A stretch of 64,000 nucleotides of DNA, taken from assembly GCA_046263755.1 (NCBI GenBank), contig JBJYZC010000003.1:1-64000 (forward strand). The letters are read 5' to 3'. The position numbers and the translations under genes were made by a program. This DNA is from Lachnocurva sp029100405. Lineage in GTDB: Bacteria > Bacillota > Clostridia > Lachnospirales > Lachnospiraceae. This document shows positions 1 through 7,804 of the stretch, one piece after another (position 1 is the first letter of the stretch; each line of letters begins with the position of its first letter). Under the pieces are notes generated by a model. The model made no database searches, had not been told where the DNA came from, and saw only the letters and a program-made list of their open reading frames with translations.

Positions 1-362
1 GAGCGGGTCTGCCGGACACCCATTGAAAATCTGATGTGAATGAAAATAGAATCCGCCGTTTCAGATCTATTCTGAAATAGCGGTGTTCTTCTAGGGCTGA
101 CGCCCTAAGATAACTCGCTTACCACATAATATCTGGTTTGCTCGTAATTGGTGGAAAAAGCTTTGCAAAATTACGTAAATCACACATTTTTTACTTGACA
201 ATCTACACTAATCCTTTTCTACTTGTGCTCCACTGGAGCACAAGTTAACAAACAAAAAAGTCACCTGTAATCAGGCCACTAGTGACTTTTTCAAAAATCC
301 TATACCACCTTTCACGATACTTTGCACCTGAAATCATTTTTAAAATGCGAATATATCCAGAC
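1..362. other. Gene-free left edge of window
   Basis: I find no convincing reading frame in this stretch. It contains a perfect 11-bp-stem hairpin at 221-245 (ACTTGTGCTCC / GGAGCACAAGT with a 3-nt loop), a TTGACA hexamer at 195-200 without a clear -10 partner, and the terminator-like hairpin at 255-292. The left 150 bases may be the edge of a gene lying outside the window, but nothing in them is recognisable. Confidence 0.4.
255..292 (-). terminator. Hairpin terminator downstream of the UDG-like gene
   Basis: AAAAAAGTCAC pairs with GTGACTTTTTC around a 17-nt loop, so a U-run follows the stem on either strand. It lies about 70 bp beyond the stop of the minus-strand gene at 363-962 and probably ends that transcript. 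Confidence 0.6.
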
Positions 363-962
363 TTACAACCCTTTCAACACCTCAAGCATTTCTCTACGAT
401 AATCCTCTTTTCCTATTCTAAATGAATAATGCTTTACCTTCACAATTGTATATTGTCCACGCAGATAAGTTGTTAGTATCTCATAGACCTTATCACCTAA
501 CGCAATCAAGACTGGTTTTGTACCAAGGATCTCTATTTCACGATTAAATAATGCAATATTTTCTCTTACAACCTCCGGATGCTCCCTTAAAAAGCGCGAC
601 ACCTTATTTGAATCCACCTCGGCATGATACTTTATAATATCAGTTATATATCCGCCCCAATAAGGTGTTTCTTGAAGTGCATATCTTAGTTTGTAATCAT
701 GTTGTCTTCTATTATCCGTGCTATGAAAATTCCCCCACACACGAATATTCGCAACACCCGTTTTCTGAACGTGCGTGCTAGATGCGTTCAATCCCACAAA
801 AACATAGTTCGGATTCAACACATCTACTATGTCATCCTTTTCAAAAAAAGAAATATCACCCGTTCCAGACTTTACCGTATCAATCTGAGGTGCCCAAACA
901 GCCCAACTTGAGACAGTTCCAAACTCCGCTTTCATTAACTCATATTGTTTTTTACTAATCAT
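363..962 (-). CDS. Hypothetical protein with possible uracil-DNA-glycosylase-like fold
   Basis: This 199-residue soluble protein has no signal peptide. Near residue 50 it has a hydrophobic strand ending in GLNAS, then an aromatic segment (WGNFHS, then YWGGYITDIIK), a second strand (PVLIALGDK) and a late VKHYS segment. That order (strand with small-residue loop, buried middle, His near the end) resembles the uracil-DNA-glycosylase superfamily or DUF1643-like proteins. This is a pattern judgement, not a certain family call. A strong GGGGGG ribosome site precedes the ATG. It is the last gene of a minus-strand run of decayed restriction and defence genes, so a nucleic-acid role is plausible but unproven. 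Confidence 0.6.
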   Translation of the reverse strand: MISKKQYELMKAEFGTVSSWAVWAPQIDTVKSGTGDISFFEKDDIVDVLNPNYVFVGLNASSTHVQKTGVANIRVWGNFHSTDNRRQHDYKLRYALQETPYWGGYITDIIKYHAEVDSNKVSRFLREHPEVVRENIALFNREIEILGTKPVLIALGDKVYEILTTYLRGQYTIVKVKHYSFRIGKEDYRREMLEVLKGL

Positions 963-997
963 TATAATCCCCCCTTGTACATTTTAGCGCACATCCT

Positions 998-1437
998 CTA
1001 ATGGCTTCCAGCTGTCGTCTGACATATCCTCATGATACTCCGTATTATTTGTTCTGATAGTTTTCCTATTTCTCTAGCTCTATAAAACGGAATACCAGGG
1101 GATTGCCAGTCAGATTTATGTACACGTTTTGCAGATACCACATTCGCTATATTTTTTAATCTGACCCACTCCCAGCTATCAGGTATCTCAAACGATACTT
1201 CATCAGCAATGGAAACCGGCTCATTTTTACCCACCTTCTCATAAGGAATATTATCTTCACCACGAAAGATGTAAGAAGGATTCTTTTCCTTCTTGATTTT
1301 GCCATCTTTAATGAGTTGTTCCTTCTCTTATTCTTTTTATAAGCTCACTTACAGGCTCATCATTAGGGTCTTGTGGCACAAGTTTTCCCTGTACAGCCAT
1401 CTGCAAGATGGAGTTTTTTTAACTGTTCTGCTGTCAT
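998..1437 (-). pseudogene. hsdS: Broken type I restriction specificity subunit (N-terminal remnant)
   Basis: Read across frames, this stretch gives the classic HsdS start: MTAEQLKNSILQMAVQGKL, then a LIKDGKIKKEK segment and FEIPDSWEWVRLKNI, the start of a target-recognition domain. The ATG lies 8 bp after the stop of the upstream AlbA_2 gene with a GAAGG site, so the two were one operon. The frame breaks first in a run of seven A near 1420, where six would restore it. It breaks again near 1325, where REG-TTH-stop replaces the expected REEKEQL. The protein ends within about 60 residues of the recognition domain, whereas intact HsdS proteins are about 400 residues. No hsdM or hsdR is in the window. 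The gene is clearly dead. Confidence 0.85.
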
Positions 1438-1444
1438 AAAGCCT

Positions 1445-3289
1445 TCAAGCATTTTCTATTCGATATCTACGGTCTTTTGTTGTACCAAGGCTCACTATCT
1501 CCCCAAGTTCAACAAGTTCATTCAATATTTGTCTGGTTCTTGGGCCTTTTAATCCAATCGCCCTGGCAATAGTCTCCGTAGTATACTCCCCTCCATCTTC
1601 CATTATGGCCAGAATTTGTTTCTGTCGCTCGGTAAGTTTGCTCATACTATTCGCTGATTTTTTATCCGAATCCGCTGATTTATTCGCTGATTTTTTATCC
1701 GAATTCGCTGATTTATTCGCTGATTTGATACTTATTTTCAAATCCTCAGATATTAATGCAGCGAGTTTCCTTGCATTCTCACTGGCAGGTTGTACCATTT
1801 TGCTCATTTCAGCGATTCGTGAAACCGCCTCGTACAATCCTGACAAATCCAATTGATTAACAGTCTTCATTGCATTAGAAATAGCACTAGCAACTTCCGT
1901 CATATTTGCACGTGCCTCCGGCGATATTCCAAGATTATAGATCGATAAAACATTTCTCATTGCCGTTAGACTTTTTTCAGACACACTCGGCAGACACACG
2001 ATACTATCCTGTAATTCGTCAACTGACTCTGTCCATGTAGCCAATGTCTTCAGTGTAAGCGTAACTTGATTTAAATGTGTATCTTCATACAAGTTCGGTT
2101 CAACCCAGTCTTCCTGTTTCCACGCACTAAGTATTGTTGGAATACCCGAACCAATATTGTCACCAAACCCGATCATACGCAGCATTAACTGCATATTGGG
2201 ATTTCTTGACTTCGAGTTTCCACCCTTAAATATCTCTTCAACAGAAAGTTTAAGGCTTCCGGGATTTGTAAATATGAACTCATCCTGTTTCTTAATTATC
2301 TTAAGCGTCCCCGCATCCAACAAATAATCAGAATGAATGATCATATTAACGAACGCTTCCCTGATTGCCTTATGTATCGGTGTATCGTCAACACGCTGCT
2401 GATTATCGAGAACAAACGGTTTTTTCAGGTCAGCCGTTAATTTTGGAGAAACTTTCATAAAGAAATTAAAAAGATTATTCTCCCACGTGCCGTCGTATGT
2501 TACCCGATCTCCCCAGCGCATATCGTCCGTAGCATTACTTTCATCTCTATAATCCATCATAAGATTAGAGAATCTTTCCCTAATCGAAACGCCCTTGCCA
2601 AACATGAGTAGACCAGCTATAGTAAGTCCCTCAATCTCTTTACTACGATCCTTCTTATACCCTCCAAGCATTGTAAGGAATTGTTTATTATCTTCCTGGT
2701 TCCAGACGTGATCCGGATTGTTATTCTGAAACATGGTTCTATAGCGGCTCAACGTTTCAGGATCAACATCTTCCATGTCATAATGTTCCAATACTATGCC
2801 ATCATTCCCCTCGGATTTCTGATCACGTAACATGGCATTTACTTCATCTTCAGAGGCATGATAGTCACCCTCGTGGTTTCTTTTAAATGTTCCTTTGTAT
2901 GGATTCCCATTTATAAAAACTGGTCTATTATTATAATCTGCTCGCGGCACATGAATAGAAATAACAGCCAACTCTGTTGAGGGGATCATGACAATCTGAA
3001 GATCCTCATCCGTCAGAATATTCTTATTCACCTTTTCACTATTAATTGTATCCCAGAAGTTTTTAACCTGAACCTCATAATTCTTTATACCTTGTATCTG
3101 GAACCGTTCCTCAGGCAAATTCTTTTTCTTATCTTCCTTAACGCCAAGAAATATATAGCCACCATTTGTATTGGCAAATGATGAATATGTATCCCATATG
3201 GACTTAGAAAGCTTACTGTCAGACTCCTTACACTCAACATCCACCTTTTCACCTTTATTAAGGAGTTCTTTTACATCTGATATATCCAT
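1445..3289 (-). CDS. Schlafen AlbA_2-domain putative DNA-binding/ATP-binding protein with repeat linker and winged helix
   Basis: The protein is 614 residues from the preferred ATG at 3289, which has AAAGGA at a proper distance. An upstream in-frame ATG at 3355 lacks a ribosome site. The N-terminus is an AlbA_2 domain (VECKES, then FANTNGGYIFLGVKED). The middle holds the RecG-like ATP-binding region common in this family (HKAIREAFVNMIIHSDY, GSGIPTI). A Ser/Ala/Lys-rich linker made of KSAN/KSAD repeats follows, and then a C-terminal winged helix (LTERQKQILAIMEDGG, TRQILNELVELGEIV). Such proteins are frequent beside type I restriction genes, and here hsdS starts 8 bp downstream. Function in this family is poorly defined; regulation or anti-phage defence is inferred from context. 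Confidence 0.85.
   Translation of the reverse strand: MDISDVKELLNKGEKVDVECKESDSKLSKSIWDTYSSFANTNGGYIFLGVKEDKKKNLPEERFQIQGIKNYEVQVKNFWDTINSEKVNKNILTDEDLQIVMIPSTELAVISIHVPRADYNNRPVFINGNPYKGTFKRNHEGDYHASEDEVNAMLRDQKSEGNDGIVLEHYDMEDVDPETLSRYRTMFQNNNPDHVWNQEDNKQFLTMLGGYKKDRSKEIEGLTIAGLLMFGKGVSIRERFSNLMMDYRDESNATDDMRWGDRVTYDGTWENNLFNFFMKVSPKLTADLKKPFVLDNQQRVDDTPIHKAIREAFVNMIIHSDYLLDAGTLKIIKKQDEFIFTNPGSLKLSVEEIFKGGNSKSRNPNMQLMLRMIGFGDNIGSGIPTILSAWKQEDWVEPNLYEDTHLNQVTLTLKTLATWTESVDELQDSIVCLPSVSEKSLTAMRNVLSIYNLGISPEARANMTEVASAISNAMKTVNQLDLSGLYEAVSRIAEMSKMVQPASENARKLAALISEDLKISIKSANKSANSDKKSANKSADSDKKSANSMSKLTERQKQILAIMEDGGEYTTETIARAIGLKGPRTRQILNELVELGEIVSLGTTKDRRYRIENA
1650..1726. repeat. 33-bp tandem repeat coding for KSAN/KSAD linker
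   Basis: Two adjacent 33-bp units (1650-1682 and 1683-1715) differ at very few bases and are followed by an 11-bp partial third copy. Each unit codes for 11 residues of the linker in the AlbA_2 protein. Because 33 is divisible by three, gain or loss of a unit would change linker length without breaking the frame. Confidence 0.85.
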
Positions 3290-3547
3290 ACAAATCCTTT
3301 CTGCACCCACACTACTCTGTATCAGTTCCGAAATCAGCCCTGACGGCCCTGACATATAACTTAAGATTAAATGTGCTTCGCCATATGTAATTTTATGTCA
3401 CATCTCCAAAATCACTGTAATTTTGCTGCCTTGTCACATTTGAGCAAAAACTGCCAGGGTTAAAAGTGGGTTACAAATCCACCTAAAAAATTAATTATTT
3501 GAAAAAATTGTCTTGACAAAGGGGTTCACTTTAACTTAAATTCAAAT

Positions 3548-4486
3548 CTACATCTTTTTCCAACAGTTTGTTTTTAGGAATTCACTGATATCTGCAATAT
3601 CTGCACTTTCATAATAATGAACAAGTTTCTTTTTGAACTCCGGAACATGATTCTCTGGAATCACTATTAATCCAAGACCATGACTAATCATGAAATGATT
3701 TGCAAAAATTACAGAAGCGCGTTTATTGCCATCTAAGAACACTTGTGTTCTCATACAATACATACATAATTCAATAGCAATATCTACTTTGTCCTTGTCG
3801 CTTCTTAAAATATCATTAATGCTTTCTATCACCTGAGATTCAATAGGCAGTGGCGGGACATACTTCGTGCCTCCGATTGAAACCGGAACCCCGCGTATTC
3901 TACCTCCATCATAGGAAAATCCTTCATTAACAAGTTTTGCAATATAACACAATAAATAATAATTACTATCGGCCTGTATAACATCATTATCGAGAATGAA
4001 TTCCCATGCGTGCTTTAAATTGAGAATCTTCTGCACATCATCGGCAGTCATACCATTAACCGTTCCATTTTCGATTATTTCCTCAGTCTGTGGAAATGTC
4101 GTGGCAACTCCCTCTAAAACCGCCTGATCGTAGATATTAGCCTTCATATTTGCTCTAGCGAAATCAAGATTTCGAATCACTTCAGATGATAGTTCACTCT
4201 GAGTATAACCATTATCTGCAAGTTCTTTGTCAACTCTGCGGATTTGCTTTTTTAAGCTTCTAGCTTCCTTTGTGCTTCTTAAAAGCATCTGGTATAACTC
4301 GTCTGAATACACATCAACGTAAGTGGATGTCAATCTGCCATTCACTCTTTTTCGAATATATAAATACCTTCCACTACTATTTTCCTTCACTTCCGGGGAA
4401 CCATCGTAGGGAATTAGATTCAAACGAGCCTGATAATCAGCTCTTTCTTGTAGTAGCTGTTGAATCACATTAAAATTACCATCCAT
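3548..4486 (-). CDS. Fic/DOC-family protein with altered catalytic motif
   Basis: This 312-residue protein has an N-terminal coiled region (residues 1-100) and a Fic domain. Fic hallmarks are a GGRIRGVPVSIGGTKY beta-flap region (about 194-209) and the loop QVFLDGNKR at 248-256. The canonical motif is HxFx(D/E)GN(G/K)R. Here the His position is Gln248 (codon CAA). The His is the general base for AMP transfer, so ordinary adenylylation is unlikely unless another residue substitutes. The alpha-inh-like segment is QAVLEG at 121-126, where S/TxxxEG is usual. The gene stands alone upstream of the AlbA_2 gene, with a 190-bp gap between them. Its promoter contains long inverted repeats (4501-4577) that look like an operator. 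Confidence 0.85.
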   Translation of the reverse strand: MDGNFNVIQQLLQERADYQARLNLIPYDGSPEVKENSSGRYLYIRKRVNGRLTSTYVDVYSDELYQMLLRSTKEARSLKKQIRRVDKELADNGYTQSELSSEVIRNLDFARANMKANIYDQAVLEGVATTFPQTEEIIENGTVNGMTADDVQKILNLKHAWEFILDNDVIQADSNYYLLCYIAKLVNEGFSYDGGRIRGVPVSIGGTKYVPPLPIESQVIESINDILRSDKDKVDIAIELCMYCMRTQVFLDGNKRASVIFANHFMISHGLGLIVIPENHVPEFKKKLVHYYESADIADISEFLKTNCWKKM

Positions 4487-4500
4487 TTATAGTTGCCTCC

Positions 4501-4577
4501 TTTAGGGAACTTTTCTAACAAGATAATATTAGAAAGTTCCCTAAAACGCAATTAATTTTAGGGAACTTTCTAATATT
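4501..4577. promoter_or_regulatory. Inverted-repeat operator array upstream of the Fic gene
   Basis: A 22-bp sequence at 4525-4546 is repeated as an exact reverse complement at 4556-4577 with a 9-nt spacer. A third, slightly degenerate copy occupies 4501-4518, and a shorter core (AAGTTCCC) recurs near 4590. All share the core TTAGGGAACTTTCTAA. The array begins 15 bp above the Fic start codon, so binding of a dimeric regulator could control that gene. The regulator is unknown. Confidence 0.65.
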
Positions 4578-4611
4578 AAATCAGCGCAAAAGTTCCCCAA
4601 AACATATAAAA

Positions 4612-4883
4612 TGTGAACTTCCTGAAAAATTAACTCTCGACGGCTCCCTGGGTTATTCCTGAGAGTCATCGGCGGTGAGAAAATCCATGATCTCCTCAAA
4701 TGATCGGTTGCTATGCTCGATTGCCTGAAGCAGTCCCTTGTTGTGTAACTCATCGCGTTTTTTCACCAGCTGATTGAGCTGCTCGAGTTCAGCTTCGTAC
4801 TTATCCTTGGCTTTGGAAACGATCAGCTTCTGCTGTTCGATCTTGTCATCGATACGTTGGTGCCTGTCACCAGATATTTGTTA
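4612..4883. repeat. 272-bp direct repeat, copy 1
   Basis: This block matches 6186-6457 at all but about five positions and in the same orientation. The similarity begins and ends abruptly. The two copies flank the XRE regulator and the truncated AlbA_2 gene. The repeat could mark a duplication by a mobile element or serve as a recombination target. No terminal inverted repeats are visible. Confidence 0.9.
4653..4877 (-). pseudogene. Coiled-coil ORF without a standard start codon, copy 1
   Basis: Within the 272-bp repeat the minus strand stays open for 75 codons and ends at TAA (4653-4655). The translation is a charged coiled coil (RIDDKIEQQKLIVSKAKDK, later ELEQLNQLVKKRDELHNKG) ending FLTADDSQE. 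It resembles small coiled-coil proteins of conjugative elements such as DUF4315, but only weakly. The codon where a start is expected reads ATA and no ATG, GTG or TTG fits. It may be decayed, or could use a rare ATA start. Confidence 0.45.
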
Positions 4884-4893
4884 AAAAATGGCA

Positions 4894-5187
4894 TTACCTT
4901 CCCTCCAATAGAATCCATTCACCCTTCTTATTTGATTCAATTCTCTTGATTGCGCCCTTTTTTACCATTGACTGTAAAGTTCTCTTGACTGTTGAATCAG
5001 AACAGCCAAGTCTTTCAGCCATCTCTTTTCTTGTAAGAGCAGCCTCTTCTCTCAACAATTTAACAATCTGCTTTTCACGTCCGTCTAATTTTATTGGGTC
5101 ATTTATTGGGTCATTTATTGGGTCATTTATCGGTTCATCTTGACCCAATAAAAATTTTCCACTAATATGCATCTCCCGGTTATGCAA
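4894..5187 (-). pseudogene. C-terminal remnant of an AlbA_2-type protein: repeat linker and winged helix
   Basis: Only the tail of a larger protein is present. Four tandem 12-bp units at 5089-5136 code for a DPIN-type tetrapeptide linker. A winged-helix domain follows (KQIVKLLREEAALTRKEMAERL, then a recognition helix and GAIKRIE). In the family this part follows an AlbA_2/ATPase region. The frame can be extended upstream to GEHHELHNREMHI before a stop, so the 5' part was lost. A TTG at 5187 could start a 97-residue product, but it has no good ribosome site. The layout parallels the intact AlbA_2 gene at 1445-3289, though the linker sequence differs. Confidence 0.65.
5089..5136. repeat. 12-bp tandem repeat, four copies, coding DPIN linker
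   Basis: The unit ATTTATTGGGTC is repeated; the first three copies are nearly identical and the fourth has two changes. It codes for a tetrapeptide linker on the minus strand, so copy number can vary without a frameshift. Confidence 0.85.
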
Positions 5188-5225
5188 TTCATGATGCTCA
5201 CCCTAGTAAGATTGTATGTTCTCCC

Positions 5226-5906
5226 CTACAATTCCTCGATTCTTGTTATTTTATTGATATCTATTGTGTGACCAAACATCAATTCCAAATCCTTTTCATT
5301 AAACTTTTTAATTACAACATCCAAATAGTCATCATTAGTAAAGTCAAAAAAGCCTTTTAGTGTACCTTCCTTATGTGCAACTTCAAGTATTACATGTTTA
5401 TCAATAAAATATAATTTACTTATATCTTTTGTTTCAGACTTAGTATTTATCTCTTTTGTTTTTGCGACTGAAACAATATAATTTTTTCCTATCATTCCGG
5501 TAACTAACTTATTTTTTTCTTGCTTTTGATAATACAAGAAATTGCTATCTTGTCCTATTATTATCACATCATAAACGCCATCATTCCATCCATTAAGCTC
5601 AATTGTACAATTGTATCCTTCATACTCTGGACATGGCAAAATACTTTCGCCCTGCATCTGATTGTCATCCGAAACAATGCCAAGACTAATATCCTTGTTT
5701 TCTATATTATCGTTTTCATCAAGAAGACTATCTATACTTATGTTTAATAGTTTGGAAATACCTTTTAAATTTGAAACATCTGGGATTCCTATGTTGTTCT
5801 CCCACTTTGCTACAGCTGATCTTGAAATGTTAAGAGCTTCCGCAAATTGTTCCTGTGACAAACCCGAAATGTTCCTTGCCGCTTTTAGTTTTTCTCCAAA
5901 TGTCAT
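5226..5906 (-). CDS. XRE-family transcriptional regulator
   Basis: This is a 226-residue protein with an N-terminal helix-turn-helix of the Cro/CI (XRE) type at about residues 1-62 (GEKLKAARNISGLSQEQFAEAL, SRSAVAKWENN, and the closing helix ISIDSLLDEND). The remaining 160 residues form a beta-rich domain I cannot place. An AGGAGG site lies just upstream of the ATG. It lies in a decayed zone next to a truncated AlbA_2 gene and between the two 272-bp repeats, so it may regulate a mobile or defence locus that is now partly lost. The DNA-binding role is secure from the HTH; the target is unknown. Confidence 0.85.
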   Translation of the reverse strand: MTFGEKLKAARNISGLSQEQFAEALNISRSAVAKWENNIGIPDVSNLKGISKLLNISIDSLLDENDNIENKDISLGIVSDDNQMQGESILPCPEYEGYNCTIELNGWNDGVYDVIIIGQDSNFLYYQKQEKNKLVTGMIGKNYIVSVAKTKEINTKSETKDISKLYFIDKHVILEVAHKEGTLKGFFDFTNDDYLDVVIKKFNEKDLELMFGHTIDINKITRIEEL

Positions 5907-6185
5907 GTAAGATGACCTCCTCTAATATTTTTCCAAATCATTTTATGATAAATTGGGGACGTTACACCATACACAGACTGTAACACTCATTGTTACTTTC
6001 CGTAACACGACAAATAATAATGTAAAATGAACCGAAAATTATAATTTATCATCGTCGCTTATACTTAAATTCAAAGTGCATTTTTTTAATTCGTATCGCA
6101 GCAATTTTAAAAGTTATAAACCAGTTGTAAATTCCTTTCTTACGTCAAATGCTTGAAAACAAAGGATTTCGAGCTATTGGTTAAT

Positions 6186-6457
6186 TGTGAACTTCCTGAA
6201 AAATTAACTCTCGACAGCTCCCTGGTTTATTCCTGAGAGTCATCGGCGGTGAGAAAATCCATGATCTCCTCAAATGATCGGTTGCTATGCTCGATTGCCT
6301 GAAGCAGTTCCTTGTTGTGTAACTCATCGCGTTTTTTCATCAGCTGATTGAGCTGCTCGAGTTCAGCTTCGTACTTATCCTTGGCTTTGGAAACGACCAG
6401 CTTCTGCTGTTCGATCTTGTCATCGATACGTTGGTGCCTGTCACCAGATATTTGTTA
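6186..6457. repeat. 272-bp direct repeat, copy 2
   Basis: This is nearly identical to 4612-4883 in the same orientation. Beyond its upper end the minus strand carries an AGGAGG ribosome-like site about 13 nt before the ATA codon of the enclosed ORF. Copy 1 lacks this exact context, so copy 2 may be closer to the original. Confidence 0.9.
6227..6451 (-). pseudogene. Coiled-coil ORF without a standard start codon, copy 2
   Basis: This is the second copy of the 75-codon coiled-coil frame, ending at TAA 6227-6229. The frame is conserved between the copies although the DNA differs at several sites, which hints at past or present coding. An AGGAGG lies upstream, yet the expected start is ATA. The product would be a short, charged, helical protein of unknown role. 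Confidence 0.45.
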
Positions 6458-6650
6458 TTTCTTACCTCCTGGATAAAAAGGAATGAACCCGCCTCTTATT
6501 TTAGAATCAGGATATTTTTAAGTGTCGTAATTCAACCCCTGTAATCTTCGGTGTTTTCGCTTTCTGCTCCTATAGACAGCCCGTAGCCAAGTAGTACATC
6601 CCGGCATAAAGAAATCCAGCCCCGAAGGACTGGACATCATTCTTCTGTAC

Positions 6651-6965
6651 TTAAAATATCTTATTCTCGTAGTCCTGCAGTTCATGGAATATGTTGTCCA
6701 CAATGACAGTATCTCCCTCAATTCTGTATAGCAAAAAGTAGTCATGAGATAGGAAATTCATTCTCCGGTAACCAAGCTCTCTAAGCCGCGGATTATCACA
6801 CAGTTTTAAGCTCCCGGCCACTCTGGAGAGACCGATCTTTGTAGCTTCAAAGTCATTCAGTACATTGGAAGCCGCCTGATCGCTTTTCTTCTCAAGTAAA
6901 AGATATCTGATAAACCCATCCAAATCCGCTTCGGCATCGGATGTAATAACAACCTTATATTCCAT
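6651..6965 (-). CDS. RelE/ParE-family toxin of a toxin-antitoxin pair
   Basis: This 104-residue protein has the compact RelE/ParE layout: an N-terminal strand with ITSDAEADLDGFIRYLL, a central helix (SDQAASNVLNDFEA), and the C-terminal beta sheet (LRELGYRRMNFLSHDYFLLYRI, then TVIVDNIFHELQDYENKI). RelE members cleave mRNA on the ribosome and ParE members poison gyrase; the sequence does not settle which. Its start overlaps the last 11 bases of the antitoxin gene, the usual coupled arrangement. No frameshift or truncation is visible. Confidence 0.88.
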   Translation of the reverse strand: MEYKVVITSDAEADLDGFIRYLLLEKKSDQAASNVLNDFEATKIGLSRVAGSLKLCDNPRLRELGYRRMNFLSHDYFLLYRIEGDTVIVDNIFHELQDYENKIF

Positions 6966-7248
6966 ATTTCTGTCTCATATCGGATATCACATCATCCGCA
7001 TCTCGTACCATACCCTCTGCCGCATGCTGTCTTGATACTTCAAGTTTTTTAAGTACCTCATCCTCTGTCAATGTCACATATGGATTTACCGTCTTTTTCT
7101 TTAATTCAAAAGGAAATCCGTTATTTGCAACGGCCTGGGTAAGAAACATCCTGATAGCGGAAGTCGTATCTGTTCCTAACTCCCTGAACAGGGTGTCGGA
7201 TTTTGTTTTGAGCTCATCATCAACACGTATCTGTATTGTACTTGACAT
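6955..7248 (-). CDS. RelB/DinJ-family antitoxin
   Basis: This 97-residue protein starts with the ribbon-helix-helix segment typical of RelB/DinJ (TIQIRVDDELKTKSDTLFRELG, then TSAIRMFLTQAVANNGFPF). The RHH part binds the operon promoter and the C-terminal half (LTEDEVLKKLEVSRQHAAEG) would wrap around the toxin. A strong AGGAGG site precedes the ATG. The gene comes first in the operon and overlaps the toxin, as expected for autoregulated type II systems. Confidence 0.9.
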   Translation of the reverse strand: MSSTIQIRVDDELKTKSDTLFRELGTDTTSAIRMFLTQAVANNGFPFELKKKTVNPYVTLTEDEVLKKLEVSRQHAAEGMVRDADDVISDMRQKYGI

Positions 7249-7443
7249 ATCGCACCTCCTCGTTGATTACCACTTGTATTATACTGCTACTTCAATACAA
7301 ACGCAATGATTTAGCATGCGGTTTTTATGTTGTATAGAATGTATAGATTTTATTACGCCCACAAACACAGTATCACGTTTTAACACATAAGATTGAGCAG
7401 AGCCTCTTCCTGGAGCCTGGTGCCGGCAGGCATACGCCGATGT

Positions 7444-7620
7444 TTATCCATGCGTTTTTTGATACGGCAATCCGGATCCGATTTCTCCGGCGAGCTGGAA
7501 TCCTTCCCGGGCAGCGAGGACGGCGATGATTTCATTGATGACGGCGGCAGCGGCAATGGTACCCTTTACGAGTGCCGCAAGCTCTGGCCTGGGGTCGGCC
7601 AGTACGCCGCATACAATCCC
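7444..7620 (-). pseudogene. C-terminal fragment of a cation:proton antiporter cut by the IS605 element
   Basis: The minus strand reads GIVCGVLADPRPELAALVKG, then TIAAAAVINEIIAVLAAREG and FQLAGEIG, ending at TAA (7444-7446). This is the end of a CPA-type antiporter: the last membrane helix and its tail. The frame begins exactly where the right end of the IS200/IS605 element stops (about 7621), and the DNA here is GC-richer than its surroundings. No front half was found on the other side of the element. The ancestral gene has therefore been cut and its 5' part lost, or the fragment travelled with the element. Confidence 0.7.
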
Positions 7621-7621
7621 G

Positions 7622-7804
7622 TTGACATCCTCCCACGACTGAAGTCGTGGGATTCCTTAAGATAAAGTCAACATCACTTATCCTTATAGAATAAGATATA
7701 GATGACCGTTTTCAGGTTTTACCGTCTATGCGGATTTCGATACAGAGTATCTAATCTCCAAGGCGGAAGGCTGATGTCTGAACCTTTTGTATGCTCTATG
7801 GATC
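7622..7804 (-). ncRNA. Probable omega RNA (reRNA) of TnpB
   Basis: TnpB proteins of IS200/IS605 elements use a guide RNA transcribed from the 3' end of tnpB through the right end. Here the 180 nt after the tnpB stop contain several stem-forming stretches and end in the CCCACGACTTCAGTCGTGGG hairpin and GGATGTCAA, the usual scaffold end. The guide would be read from the flanking antiporter fragment. The upstream limit is unknown and may lie inside tnpB. Confidence 0.5.

Larger units (their letters stand above)
5907..6650. other. Intergenic region holding repeat copy 2
   Basis: Apart from repeat copy 2 (6186-6457) and its relic ORF, this stretch shows no gene. The part at 5907-6185 is AT-rich and probably carries the promoter of the XRE gene. 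The part at 6458-6650 lies downstream of the toxin gene and has no recognisable content. Confidence 0.4.

Noticed and set aside
6518..6745. Minus-strand frame of 75 codons overlapping the toxin gene
   Set aside because: It is out of frame with the well-supported RelE/ParE toxin and has an unlikely composition rich in Arg and Trp.
7393..7665. Plus-strand reading frame of 90 codons
   Set aside because: The minus strand over the same bases gives a clear antiporter tail and the IS605 right end; the plus-strand frame has no family resemblance.
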